Source: Pseudomonadota bacterium (GTDB lineage: Bacteria > Pseudomonadota > Alphaproteobacteria > Acetobacterales > Acetobacteraceae). From it: DNA of 26,498 nucleotides. A program made the position numbers and the translations under genes. The DNA is taken from the NCBI GenBank assembly GCA_021808055.1, contig JAKBCH010000027.1, positions 1 through 26,498 of the forward strand. The letters are read 5' to 3'. A model generated the notes under the pieces. It did not search any database, was not told the DNA's origin, and worked only from the letters and a program-made list of their open reading frames with translations. Below are positions 15,859 through 24,281 of the stretch, in pieces (the first letter of the stretch is position 1; each line of letters starts with the position of its first letter).

Positions 15859-16392
15859 GCAGGTCACCACGCTCTGCAGACACAGGCGGAAAACTTCCAG
15901 CGAATCGAACGGTCGGGAAATGCCATCTGGCGGTAAAACGAGTGGCAGAGTGAGACTGCCTTCGATCATCAAATTATCCGCCAGCCCGAAATCCTCCACG
16001 GCCAATCCCTGCGTGGGCTCCTCTGCGACCTTGGCTTGCAAATGGCAGCGTTCCGCAAATGGCGCGGCGCTGTTGGAATAAGCGAATACCGGCTTGCCCT
16101 GGCCCAGAAACCAGCCCAACTCCACCAGCGTGCCTGCATCCGCCGAGGCACCCCTGAAGGGTGTGAGATTGGCGATGATCGCCTCGCTCTCACGCATCAT
16201 CGCCAAATCATCTTGATAAATTGTGCGCCACAGCCGGTCGGCGGGCTGGGTCATATCCAGCGCCGGGTTGAACGGTGTTATGCCCTGCAGCCCGAATTCG
16301 GCGCATAAGCCCCGCTTAGCCGCCGCAAATTCAGCTGCGTTTGGCAAAAACACATCCGGCCCGGCGAGGTAAATTTTGGAACGAAGGGGCAT
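15847..16392 (-). CDS. Nucleoside 2-deoxyribosyltransferase-like protein
   Basis: A 181-residue Rossmann-like protein of the nucleoside 2-deoxyribosyltransferase family. It shows IYLAGPDVF (residues 7-15), FNPALD near 41, the Asp pair in IYQDDLAMM (61-62) and the catalytic glutamate Glu91 in GTLVELGWFLGQGKPV. Family members exchange or hydrolyse the base of (deoxy)nucleosides; the substrate here is unknown. ATG 16392 starts directly before the conserved strand; TTG 16428 is a longer alternative. It follows the BoxR-like regulator gene on the same strand by 39 bp, or 3 bp if the TTG is used, so the two are probably in one operon. It converges with and overlaps the response regulator by 12 bp. 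Confidence 0.85.
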   Translation of the reverse strand: MPLRSKIYLAGPDVFLPNAAEFAAAKRGLCAEFGLQGITPFNPALDMTQPADRLWRTIYQDDLAMMRESEAIIANLTPFRGASADAGTLVELGWFLGQGKPVFAYSNSAAPFAERCHLQAKVAEEPTQGLAVEDFGLADNLMIEGSLTLPLVLPPDGISRPFDSLEVFRLCLQSVVTCLRV

Positions 16393-16431
16393 TCGCGCAG
16401 CATCACCCGGGCCGCGCGTTCGGGTCAACCG

Positions 16432-17364
16432 CTACACGGCTTCGGCAAGCGGTGTATGCGTCTGCACCAGATCCAGCAACCCGGTAAAGGCATCATCCAA
16501 AGACCTGCCGCTGGTGTTGAAGGTGAGGTCAGCCTTAGCATAAAACTCCGCCCGGCTTTCCAGCGTCAGGCGAATGTCATCCACGCCATTACGGTTGCCA
16601 GGAAGCTGACGCACGTCGCCCTGGGCCAGCACGCGGCTAAAATGGTCCTCAGGTGTGGCCTGCAACCAGATGGTGAGGCAATTGGCCAGCAACCGGTCGA
16701 ATGTGGAGCTATCTCCCACCAGCCCGCCCGCGGTGGCGATAACGCAGGCGGGGTGGCTTTGCAGGGTTTCCTCCAGCGCCTGGCGTTCGTAACGGCGATA
16801 GGCATTGGAGCCATAAAGCGCCTGAATTTCGATCGGCGCACAACCGGCGAGGCGCGTGATCTCGGAACGCAATTCAACAAATGGCAATCCAAGCCGGGCC
16901 GCAACCATTTGCCCCAGCGTTGATTTGCCAGCCCCGCGCAACCCGATCAGCGCGATGCGGCTGTTGCGGGCGGACGAGGTGCGGCTTTCCACGCTGCCGA
17001 ACAGCTCGTTCAAAGCGCGTAGTGCGCGGTCTATCGCGGGTGCTTCCCGCCCATGCAGAATCCGGCGGATGGAGAGCCATTCAGGTGTTGCGGTGGTTTC
17101 ATCGCCCAAAAGCTCGGCCAGAGCGCAATCTAGCGCCTGCGCCACCTGCGCCAAAACCAGGATGGAAACATTACCGGTGCCAGATTCAAGGTTGGCCAGA
17201 TGTCGCTCCGAAACGTCAGCCTCTTCGGCCAGAACACGGCGGGTCATGCCCCGGCGTGCGCGCAGCAGCTTCACGCGCTTGCCCAGGCCGGAAAGGATTT
17301 CTGTTTCGTCGATCGGTGTCATAAGCTCTGGTTCAATTCGGAAGCCATCCCTCAACGTTAGCAT
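16432..17364 (-). CDS. XRE regulator with shikimate-kinase-like domain (BoxR/BzdR-type)
   Basis: A 310-residue fusion. Residues ~25-90 are an XRE helix-turn-helix ([38 protein letters not shown]). Residues ~135-310 are a shikimate-kinase-like P-loop domain with Walker [10 protein letters not shown] (141-149) and the block [20 protein letters not shown]. The second half matches the known benzoyl-CoA-sensing repressors BoxR and Bzd[41 protein letters not shown]. The shikimate-binding DxD of true kinases is replaced (FVELRSEI), as in those regulators, so it is a sensor rather than a kinase. No benzoate or box genes are in the window. ATG 17322 ([10 protein letters not shown]) is an equally possible start. 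It is divergent from hslV. Confidence 0.88.
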   Translation of the reverse strand: MLTLRDGFRIEPELMTPIDETEILSGLGKRVKLLRARRGMTRRVLAEEADVSERHLANLESGTGNVSILVLAQVAQALDCALAELLGDETTATPEWLSIRRILHGREAPAIDRALRALNELFGSVESRTSSARNSRIALIGLRGAGKSTLGQMVAARLGLPFVELRSEITRLAGCAPIEIQALYGSNAYRRYERQALEETLQSHPACVIATAGGLVGDSSTFDRLLANCLTIWLQATPEDHFSRVLAQGDVRQLPGNRNGVDDIRLTLESRAEFYAKADLTFNTSGRSLDDAFTGLLDLVQTHTPLAEAV

Positions 17365-17402
17365 TTTTTTGCCGAATCACAAAGAGGGAAGATAGGGTAA
17401 AT

Positions 17403-17416
17403 TGTAATATATTGCA
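17403..17416. promoter_or_regulatory. Palindromic operator candidate in the regulator/hslV gap
   Basis: TGTAATATATTGCA is a near-perfect palindrome (12 of 14 positions symmetric) in the 128-bp divergent region between the BoxR-like regulator and hslV. It could be the regulator's own operator and includes a TGCA, a sequence bound by BzdR. It is short and AT-rich, so chance is possible. Confidence 0.35.
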
Positions 17417-17492
17417 TACTTCCGCCGCGCCATTTGCCCATGGGGATTCTGCCAAGTTATGCGGCCTCTTGCCCGTGCCGGGGGGCAATGCC

Positions 17493-18056
17493 ATGTCTTG
17501 CGGCATGACAGAGCATTACGATCCGGTGGGCTGGCATGGCACCACCATTTTGTCCGTTCGCCGCAATGGCCAGGTTGTCGTGGCCGGGGATGGGCAGGTA
17601 TCGCTTGGCAACACCGTTGTAAAGGGTAACGCGCGCAAGGTGCGGCGTATCGGTAATGGCAGCGTGATCGCGGGCTTCGCCGGGGCCACAGCTGACGCCT
17701 TCACTCTTCTGGAACGGCTCGAAGCGAAGTTGGAGCGCTTTCCGGCTCAGTTGGAACGCGCCTGTGTGGAACTGGCAAAGGATTGGCGGACAGACCGTTA
17801 CCTGCGCCGGTTGGAGGCAATGCTGATCGTCGCGGATAAAGAACGCGGCTTCACCATCACCGGCAATGGCGATGTGCTGGAGCCCTCGGATGGCATCATC
17901 GCCATCGGCTCCGGCGGTAATTACGCACTATCCGCCGCCCGCGCGCTCATCACGGTGCCAGACCTCACGGCCGAGGAAATCGCCCGCCGGGCGATGAAAA
18001 TCGCCGCGGATGTCTGCATCTACACCAACGAAAATCTGGTTGTCGAAACGATTTAA
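17493..18056 (+). CDS. hslV: ATP-dependent protease subunit HslV
   Basis: The peptidase subunit of the HslUV (ClpYQ) protease, 187 residues. The mature enzyme begins at the catalytic Thr17 in [11 protein letters not shown], followed by [25 protein letters not shown]. The 16 residues before it are a propeptide that must be removed, as in other alphaproteobacterial HslV; E. coli HslV loses only Met. Later landmarks are [14 protein letters not shown] and the C-terminal [15 protein letters not shown] 17493 is chosen for its GGGGGG at about 7 nt; ATG 17505 is a shorter option and would leave a 12-residue propeptide. hslU follows after one base. Confidence 0.95.
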   Translation: MSCGMTEHYDPVGWHGTTILSVRRNGQVVVAGDGQVSLGNTVVKGNARKVRRIGNGSVIAGFAGATADAFTLLERLEAKLERFPAQLERACVELAKDWRTDRYLRRLEAMLIVADKERGFTITGNGDVLEPSDGIIAIGSGGNYALSAARALITVPDLTAEEIARRAMKIAADVCIYTNENLVVETI

Positions 18057-18057
18057 T

Positions 18058-19377
18058 ATGGAAATCCCTGTTTATTCCCCCCGGGAAACTGTCTCGGAAC
18101 TCGACCGCTTCATCATCGGCCAGAATGACGCGAAACGCGCCGTGGCCATCGCTCTGCGCAACCGCTGGCGCCGCCAGCAATTGCCCGAGGAGCTGCGCGA
18201 TGAAGTTGTACCCAAAAACATTCTTATGATCGGCCCCACCGGCTGCGGTAAAACCGAAATAGCCCGCCGCCTCGCCAAACTCGCCCAGGCGCCATTCCTG
18301 AAAGTCGAAGCCACGAAATTCACCGAGGTCGGTTATGTCGGGCGCGATGTGGAATCCATTGTGCGCGACCTGGTTGAAGCCGCCATCACCATGTTGCGTG
18401 AGCAGAACCGCAAGAGCGTTGAGGCAAAAGCCGAGCTGAATGCAGAAGAACGCCTGATTACCGCCTTGGTGGGCGAGAACGCCACCGCCGATACGCGGGT
18501 GAAATTCCGCCGTATGCTCCGCGCTGGCGAGCTTGAGGATAAAGAGATCGAAGTCGCGATCACTGAGGCTCAAGGCACGCCCATCGGTATGATGGACATG
18601 CCAGGAATGCCCCCCGGCTCAGGCGCCATAAACCTGAACGACATGATGAAGAACATGTTCGGCCGCCAGGCGCAGAAAAAGAAGATGCTGGTGCCGGATG
18701 CCCGCAAGGCGCTGGCCCGCGAGGAAGCCGACAAGCTGCTGGATACGGATGCGCTGACCAAGGACGCCATTGCTCATGCGGAACAGAATGGCATCGTGTT
18801 TCTTGATGAGATAGACAAGATCTGTGCCCATACCGAAGGCGGTTATCGCGGCGGCGATGTCTCCCGCGAAGGCGTGCAGCGCGATCTGCTGCCGCTCATC
18901 GAAGGCACCACCGTTTCCACCAAATACGGCCCGGTGAAAACCGATTATATTCTGTTCATCGCCTCCGGCGCGTTTCATGTCGCCAAGCCGTCAGATTTGC
19001 TACCGGAGTTGCAGGGTCGTTTACCCATCCGCGTGGAACTCAACTCCCTCAGCCGTGACGATTTCAAACGGATTCTCACGGATACAGAGCACTCCTTGTT
19101 AAAACAATATACGGCACTTTTGGGCACGGAGAATGTGGACCTGATTTTCGCGGAGGATTCGGTGGATGCCATCGCCTCGCTAGCGTTTGACATCAATGAG
19201 CGGGTAGAAAATATCGGCGCGCGCCGTCTCGCCACAGTCATCGAGAGGATGTTGGAGGAAATCTCCTTCTCGGCAACAGACCGTTCTGGCGAGTCGATTA
19301 CTATTGATGCCGCTTATGTGAATGAACGCGTGGCGCCCCTTGCCGCCAAGGGCGATCTCTCGCGGTTTATTTTGTAA
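18058..19377 (+). CDS. hslU: HslU unfoldase ATPase
   Basis: A 439-residue AAA+ unfoldase that feeds substrates into HslV. Walker A is GPTGCGKT (59-66). The GYVGRDVES pore-loop motif is near 92-100, the intermediate (I) domain spans about 105-240, and Walker B is VFLDEID (D250-E251). Sensor and box motifs follow ([29 protein letters not shown]), and the family C-terminus GDLSRFIL, which docks into HslV, is intact. ATG 18058 overlaps nothing and starts one base after the hslV stop, so coupling to hslV is likely. Upstream in-frame codons lie inside hslV and were not used. Confidence 0.98.
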   Translation: MEIPVYSPRETVSELDRFIIGQNDAKRAVAIALRNRWRRQQLPEELRDEVVPKNILMIGPTGCGKTEIARRLAKLAQAPFLKVEATKFTEVGYVGRDVESIVRDLVEAAITMLREQNRKSVEAKAELNAEERLITALVGENATADTRVKFRRMLRAGELEDKEIEVAITEAQGTPIGMMDMPGMPPGSGAINLNDMMKNMFGRQAQKKKMLVPDARKALAREEADKLLDTDALTKDAIAHAEQNGIVFLDEIDKICAHTEGGYRGGDVSREGVQRDLLPLIEGTTVSTKYGPVKTDYILFIASGAFHVAKPSDLLPELQGRLPIRVELNSLSRDDFKRILTDTEHSLLKQYTALLGTENVDLIFAEDSVDAIASLAFDINERVENIGARRLATVIERMLEEISFSATDRSGESITIDAAYVNERVAPLAAKGDLSRFIL

Positions 19378-19396
19378 GGCAAGAGAGAGCCAGGCC

Positions 19397-19867
19397 ATGA
19401 ATTTTCGCATCGCTGGTTGTATAACTGCCCTGGTAGCCGCCTTAGCATTGGTTGTGGCCTATTTTGCGCAATATGGGCTGCACCTTGTGCCGTGCGAGCT
19501 TTGCCTGCTGGAACGCTGGCCGTATCGCATCACACTGGTGCTTGGCATTCTGGCGCTATTGTTTGGCGGCAAGCCAGGCCGGGTGTTCATCTTCCTCGCG
19601 GGGCTGGCCATGCTGGGCGGTGTTGCCGTCTCCTTCCTGCATGTGGGGGTGGAGTTCATCTGGTGGCCATCGCCATTACCGGAGTGCAACGGTATTCTTG
19701 CCCCCGGTGCCGCGTTGCCGTTAACGCCCGCCGTGCCCTGCGACCGCCCGGTTTATCTCATTCCCGGCCTGCCGCTCTCCATGGCGCAGATGGATTTTCT
19801 GGGTAGCTTCATTTTCACTTGCGTCCTGTTTCGCATGGCAACAAGACGGAACAGGAGGCAGGCATGA
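19397..19867 (+). CDS. dsbB: Disulfide bond formation protein DsbB
   Basis: A 156-residue inner-membrane oxidoreductase with four membrane segments. It reoxidises periplasmic DsbA and passes the electrons to ubiquinone. The quinone-side CxxC is C33-E-L-C36 (VPCELCLLERW), and the second periplasmic pair is C97 (PECNG) and C115 (PCDRP). The conserved QMDFLGSFI is near the C-terminus. ATG 19397 is chosen because the N-terminal hydrophobic segment starts right after it. It lies 19 bp after hslU, and its stop overlaps the coq7 start (ATGA), so hslVU-dsbB-coq7 is probably one transcript. Placement beside a ubiquinone gene fits its electron acceptor. Confidence 0.93.
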   Translation: MNFRIAGCITALVAALALVVAYFAQYGLHLVPCELCLLERWPYRITLVLGILALLFGGKPGRVFIFLAGLAMLGGVAVSFLHVGVEFIWWPSPLPECNGILAPGAALPLTPAVPCDRPVYLIPGLPLSMAQMDFLGSFIFTCVLFRMATRRNRRQA

Positions 19868-20373
19868 ACGAGACTGTTAAACGTTTCATTCGTGTGGACC
19901 ATGCCGGCGAATATGGAGCCGAGCGCATCTATGCCGGTCAGCTTGCCGTGCTGGGGCGCGGGCCGAAGGGAGACCTCCTGCGCCACATGCTGGAGCAGGA
20001 AACTGTACATAAGCAAACTTTCGAGAAACTCATGGCCGAACGCCGCGCACGCCCCACCGCCATGCTGCCGCTTTGGCATGTCGCGGGGTTCGCGTTGGGT
20101 GCCCTCACCGCCGCAATGGGTGAAAAAGCCGCCATGGCCTGCACCGTGGCGGTGGAGGAAACAATCGATGAACATTACGCTGCCCAACGAGATTCCTTAA
20201 GCGAAAGCGAAGCGGATTTGAAGGACACCATTGAGCGGTTCCGCCTGGAAGAGTTGGAACACCGCGATACCGGGCTTCAACATGGTGCGGAACAGGCCCC
20301 GGCCTATAAGCTCCTCACTGGCCTCATCCGCTTCGGTTGTAAGGCGGCCATCCGCATTAGTGAGACCGTTTAA
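19864..20373 (+). CDS. coq7: Demethoxyubiquinone hydroxylase (COQ7 family)
   Basis: A 169-residue membrane-associated di-iron monooxygenase for the C6-hydroxylation late in ubiquinone synthesis. The ferritin-like di-iron ligands are visible: E16 (HAGEYGAERIYAG), E46 and H49 (LEQETVHKQTF), E98/E99 (AVEETIDEHY), and E129-H133 (RLEELEHRDTG). Length is normal for the bacterial COQ7 form. ATG 19864 overlaps the dsbB stop by 4 nt, showing translational coupling. With the polyprenyl synthase at 968-1990 this gives both a tail-making and a ring-modifying ubiquinone enzyme in the window. Confidence 0.95.
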   Translation: MNETVKRFIRVDHAGEYGAERIYAGQLAVLGRGPKGDLLRHMLEQETVHKQTFEKLMAERRARPTAMLPLWHVAGFALGALTAAMGEKAAMACTVAVEETIDEHYAAQRDSLSESEADLKDTIERFRLEELEHRDTGLQHGAEQAPAYKLLTGLIRFGCKAAIRISETV

Positions 20374-20448
20374 CCCGCTGCCCTCCCGCATAGCAGCTTC
20401 TCGGTCAAACACTCTGTCTTTTCTAGGCATCGCGGCTTAGGAGCGGAT

Positions 20449-21843
20449 ATGTCCGCACATTTGCCCGCCGCCCCAGCCCAGGACGGTTTGCCCCGCCCCG
20501 CCAGGTTGCGGGCGATGTTCGCGGTGGCCATGGCGGTGCTGCTTTCGGTGATGGACTATACCGTGGTCAACATCGCCATGCCGTCTATCGCGCGCGATAT
20601 TCACACCACCGATTCCGCCGCCATCTGGATCGTCAATGCCTACCAGCTCGCCAATCTCATCGCCCTTTTGCCGGTGGCGACATTGGGCGAGAAATTCGGC
20701 CATGCCCGTATGTGCAGGATCGGGTTGGTGATGTTCGTCGGCGCCTCATTGCTCTGCGCCATGTCGCAAACTCTGCCGGAACTCGCCATGGCCCGCGCCA
20801 TTCAGGGTGTGGGCGGTGCCTGCATCCTTGGCGTGAATGCCGCGCTCATCCGTTATATCTACCCCGCCGGCATTCTCGGCCGCGGCATTGCGCTAAACGG
20901 GTTGATCATCGCGCTTGGCGTGGCGTTGGGGCCGTCGGTTGCGGCGGCGGTGCTGTCTCTGGCGAGCTGGAAGTGGCTGTTCCTCATCAATCTGCCCTTC
21001 GGCGCGGTGGCGTTTTATTTCTCCCTCACCTCCTTGCCTGTAACCCCCCGGCTTTCGGTGCGGTTAGACCTGTTGAGCGCCGCGTTGCTGGCGGTGGCCC
21101 TCAGCGGCATCGTCACCGGCGGCGATAATTTTGCGCAAGGCCACGGCCTGTTTCCTGGCCTCGCTTTGCTGGTTCTAGGGATTGCCGCCATGGCGGTTGT
21201 CGTGCGGTTGCAGCTCACGCGGTCTCACCCGCTATTGCCGGTTGACCTGCTGGCCCGTCCCAGTTTTTCCATCGCTTTCGTCACCGGGTTTCTGTCTTTC
21301 GTCGCGTCTAATTTCTTTATCATTTCGATGCCGTTTAATCTCACCAATGTGCTGCATCGTGGGCCGGTGGAAACGGGGCTGGTTATTACCGCATGGCCTG
21401 TTGCCATCATGTTCATGGCGCTCTTCGCCGGGCGGCTGGCGGATCGTTACCCGGCGGCGTTTCTGTCATCTCTCGGCATGGCTATTTGCGGCACCGGCTT
21501 TTTGCTGTTGCGGCTTTTGCCGAATGCCCCGTCCGACCCAAACATCATGTGGCGCATCGCCGTGGCGGGCATCGGGTTTTCCCTGCTACAACCGCCCAAC
21601 AACAAGGCGATGCTGATGGCAGCCCCCAAACACCGTATCGGCGGCGCTTCGGGTATGATCTCCGTCTCCAGGCTGTTCGGGCAGACGATGGGCGGCATGT
21701 TGGTGGCGCTTACCTTGGGGGTGGTGCATGTCGCTCCCACCAAATCCTGCCTGGCTTTGGCCGCCTTCACTGCCTACAGCGCGGCTGTTGTCAGTTTCTC
21801 GCGCGTGCTGGCAAAACAGGCGGATTCAGATTTTAAATCCTGA
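20449..21843 (+). CDS. MFS transporter, DHA2 (EmrB/QacA) type
   Basis: A 464-residue proton-coupled exporter with about 14 predicted membrane segments, as expected for the DHA2 drug-efflux group. TM1 has the signature LSVMDYTVVNIAMPSIARDI, motif A reads LGEKFGHARMCRIG, and the antiporter motif C region is LIIALGVALGPSVAAAV. A long hydrophobic C-terminal half follows. Substrates cannot be read from sequence; no regulator gene or outer-membrane/HlyD partner is adjacent, which such pumps often have. ATG 20449 has AGGAG 5 nt upstream. It is 75 bp after coq7 and may have its own promoter. It converges with the transketolase-family gene, with 13 bp between stops. Confidence 0.9.
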   Translation: MSAHLPAAPAQDGLPRPARLRAMFAVAMAVLLSVMDYTVVNIAMPSIARDIHTTDSAAIWIVNAYQLANLIALLPVATLGEKFGHARMCRIGLVMFVGASLLCAMSQTLPELAMARAIQGVGGACILGVNAALIRYIYPAGILGRGIALNGLIIALGVALGPSVAAAVLSLASWKWLFLINLPFGAVAFYFSLTSLPVTPRLSVRLDLLSAALLAVALSGIVTGGDNFAQGHGLFPGLALLVLGIAAMAVVVRLQLTRSHPLLPVDLLARPSFSIAFVTGFLSFVASNFFIISMPFNLTNVLHRGPVETGLVITAWPVAIMFMALFAGRLADRYPAAFLSSLGMAICGTGFLLLRLLPNAPSDPNIMWRIAVAGIGFSLLQPPNNKAMLMAAPKHRIGGASGMISVSRLFGQTMGGMLVALTLGVVHVAPTKSCLALAAFTAYSAAVVSFSRVLAKQADSDFKS

Positions 21844-21856
21844 ACGCCAAAAGCTC

Positions 21857-24217
21857 CTATCCGGCCAGAGCCTCAGCACAGGCATCCAGAATCGCATCGC
21901 AATCCATTTGATACTCCCGGTATAGCTCCGCCACCGTGCCAGACTGGCCAAAATGGTCTGGCCCCAGCGCCATCACCCGCTGCCCGCGCACCGCACCCAG
22001 CCAGGAATGTGCGGCGGGATGGCCATCCAGCACCGTCACCAATGCGGCGTTGGGTGCCAAGAGGGCCAGAATCTCCTCGATATGCGCCTGCGCCTTCACG
22101 CCTTCACGGCGGCTGCGCTGTGCCGCGCGCCAGCCTGCATAAAGCCTGTTGGGGCTGGTGATGGCCAGCAGCCCCACGCCCGGCACTTCCTCGCGCACAA
22201 TCTCGAACGCTTTTTCCGCCTCCGCCACCACCGGGCCTTGATACGCGATGGCAAGTGCCGCACCTGGCTGGGGCGGCGTTATCCAATGCGCGCCAGCAAT
22301 CACATGGTCAGCGTTCAGCGCCCGCGTTGGCTGTGGCATGGCGAAGTTGGAGAGTCTTAGCCACACCGCCGAGCCTTCCGGCTTTTGCATGTATTCAAAA
22401 GCGTGGCGCATCAAAATTCGTAATTCATCACAATAGGCGGGCTCAAACGCCGCCAGCCTGCCCTGCACAATGCCCAGCAGCGGTGTGTTCGTGGCCTGGT
22501 GCTGCCCGCCCTCCGCCGCCAGCGTGATGCCGGAAGGTGTGGAAATCAGCAGAAATCGCGCGTCCTGGTAGCAGGCATAATAAAGCGCATCGTGGCCGCG
22601 ATTCACGAAGGGGTCGTACACGGTGCCCACTGGCAGCAGCCGGGCACCATAATGGTCATGCGCCAGCCCCGCCGCGCCCAGCAGCGAAAACAGGCTCTGC
22701 TCGGCAATGCCCAGCTCAATATGTTGCCCGCCGGGGTGCATGTCCCGCCGAGCCATTGAGGCGACCTTGTTTTTGCGGAACACATCTTCCTGTGCCTCAC
22801 GCGCGAACATCCCGCGCCGGTTGATCCAGGATGTAAGGTTGGTGGAGGTTGCCACATCCGGGCTGGCGGTGACGATTGCCCGTGAAAGCGCTTCGCTCTC
22901 CCCCTGCGCCCGGCCAATCTCGGAGAGGATCTCCCCGAAGCCGCCTTGCGTGCTCATCCGCCGTCCGGCGGTGCGTGGGCCGGGCAGGGCTTCGGGCACC
23001 GGCACCAGAGGCGCTTGCAGCCGCCGCCCGGTGGGGGAAAGCAGTTGCGCGAAAGGCACCTCTTTTATCATCTGCTCCACCAGATGCGGGTGCGCCAGCC
23101 CTTCCAGCTTGTCCCATTCATGGCCGGGGCGAATGTTCATTGCGGCCCGGAATTCATCCATCTGCGCCGGCGTCATCAACCCGGCATGATTATCCTTATG
23201 CCCGGCCAGGGGGAGCCCGTTGCCTTTTATCGTGTGGGCCAGAAACAGGGTTGGTTGATCTGAAATTGCCGCCTGCCCGAAGCCTGTGGTCAGCGCGGCC
23301 AAATCATGCCCGCCCAGATTGGTCATCAGCCCCGCCAGCTCGGCATCGTTCAGCGGGTCGATGATCGCGCGCAGGCCCCGGCTCTTGCCCATGTCTTGCA
23401 GCAGGGCCTCGCGCCAGGCGCCGCCGCCCTGGAAGGTGAGGGCGGAGTAAACGGAGTTTGGGCATTCATTCAGCCAGCCGCGTAAGGATGAGCCACCAGG
23501 CCGCGCAAACGCCGCCTGCAACGCCCGGCCATAGCGCAACGTGACCACGCGCCAGCCCATGTCCCTGAACATGCCCTCAAACCGGCCAAACAGCCGGTCT
23601 GGCATCACGGAATCCAGGCTTTGGCGGTTGCAATCCACCACCCACCATACGTCCCGCACATCATGTTTCCAGCCTTCCAGCAGGGCTTCGTAGATATTGC
23701 CCTCGTCCATTTCGGCGTCGCCCGCCACGGCCACATTGCGCACCCGCGGCAAACCGGGCCTGGCCAGCCCATGCGCCTGCACGTAATCCTGGACGAGTGC
23801 GGAAAAGCTGGTGATTGCCACGCCCAGCCCGACAGAGCCGGTGGAAAAATCGATTTCAGCCCCGTCCATCGTGCGCGAAGGGTAGGCCTGCGCCCCACCC
23901 AAGCCCCGGAAGGCTTCCAGTTTTTCGCGGCTCTGCCGGCCAAACAGATAATTAACAGCGTGCAGCACGGGCGAGGCGTGGGGCTTTACCGCCACACGGT
24001 CCTGCGGGCGGAGCGCACCGAAATAAAGTGCCGCCATAATCGAGGTTACAGAGGCGCAAGAGGCCTGGTGCCCGCCGATTTTCTCACCGGTGGGGCTTGC
24101 GCGGAGATGATTGGCATTATGGATAATCCAGGCAGAGAGCCAGAGCAGCTTACGCTCTATGGCTGCCAGCGTTTCCAAACTGCCCGTGCTTTGCCCCAGC
24201 GGCCGCATGTCGTTCAT
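21857..24217 (-). CDS. AceE-like transketolase-family enzyme (pyruvate dehydrogenase E1 homologue)
   Basis: A 786-residue thiamine-diphosphate enzyme. The N-terminal half has GGHQASCASVTSIMAALYFG, KPHASPVLHAVNYL, AYPSRTMDGAEIDFSTGSVGLGV and the TPP-binding GDAEMDEGNIYEA...N (from about residue 166). The second half has the Pyr domain with IELGIAEQSLFSLLGAAG and the C-terminal transketolase domain. The pattern resembles homodimeric pyruvate dehydrogenase E1 (AceE, about 890 aa) more than true transketolase, but it is shorter. No E2 or E3 gene is nearby, so the role (2-oxoacid decarboxylation or ketol transfer) is open. ATG 24217 lies 7 nt after a -10 element, so no Shine-Dalgarno is expected. 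The frame also stays open upstream to 24364, but there it runs into the end of the hydrate-repair gene. Confidence 0.85.
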   Translation of the reverse strand: MNDMRPLGQSTGSLETLAAIERKLLWLSAWIIHNANHLRASPTGEKIGGHQASCASVTSIMAALYFGALRPQDRVAVKPHASPVLHAVNYLFGRQSREKLEAFRGLGGAQAYPSRTMDGAEIDFSTGSVGLGVAITSFSALVQDYVQAHGLARPGLPRVRNVAVAGDAEMDEGNIYEALLEGWKHDVRDVWWVVDCNRQSLDSVMPDRLFGRFEGMFRDMGWRVVTLRYGRALQAAFARPGGSSLRGWLNECPNSVYSALTFQGGGAWREALLQDMGKSRGLRAIIDPLNDAELAGLMTNLGGHDLAALTTGFGQAAISDQPTLFLAHTIKGNGLPLAGHKDNHAGLMTPAQMDEFRAAMNIRPGHEWDKLEGLAHPHLVEQMIKEVPFAQLLSPTGRRLQAPLVPVPEALPGPRTAGRRMSTQGGFGEILSEIGRAQGESEALSRAIVTASPDVATSTNLTSWINRRGMFAREAQEDVFRKNKVASMARRDMHPGGQHIELGIAEQSLFSLLGAAGLAHDHYGARLLPVGTVYDPFVNRGHDALYYACYQDARFLLISTPSGITLAAEGGQHQATNTPLLGIVQGRLAAFEPAYCDELRILMRHAFEYMQKPEGSAVWLRLSNFAMPQPTRALNADHVIAGAHWITPPQPGAALAIAYQGPVVAEAEKAFEIVREEVPGVGLLAITSPNRLYAGWRAAQRSRREGVKAQAHIEEILALLAPNAALVTVLDGHPAAHSWLGAVRGQRVMALGPDHFGQSGTVAELYREYQMDCDAILDACAEALAG

Positions 24218-24223
24218 GCACGC

Positions 24224-24251
24224 AGTATAATGCGTTTTATGATCTGGTAAA
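24224..24251 (-). promoter_or_regulatory. Promoter predicting a leaderless mRNA
   Basis: On the minus strand TTTACC (24251-24246) and TATACT (24229-24224) are 16 bp apart. The A of ATG 24217 is the seventh base after the -10, where transcription normally begins. No ribosome-binding site precedes this ATG, as expected for a leaderless transcript. Confidence 0.5.
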
Positions 24252-24281
24252 ATGCGCGTGCCAATCAAGAAAGGGAGGGCT

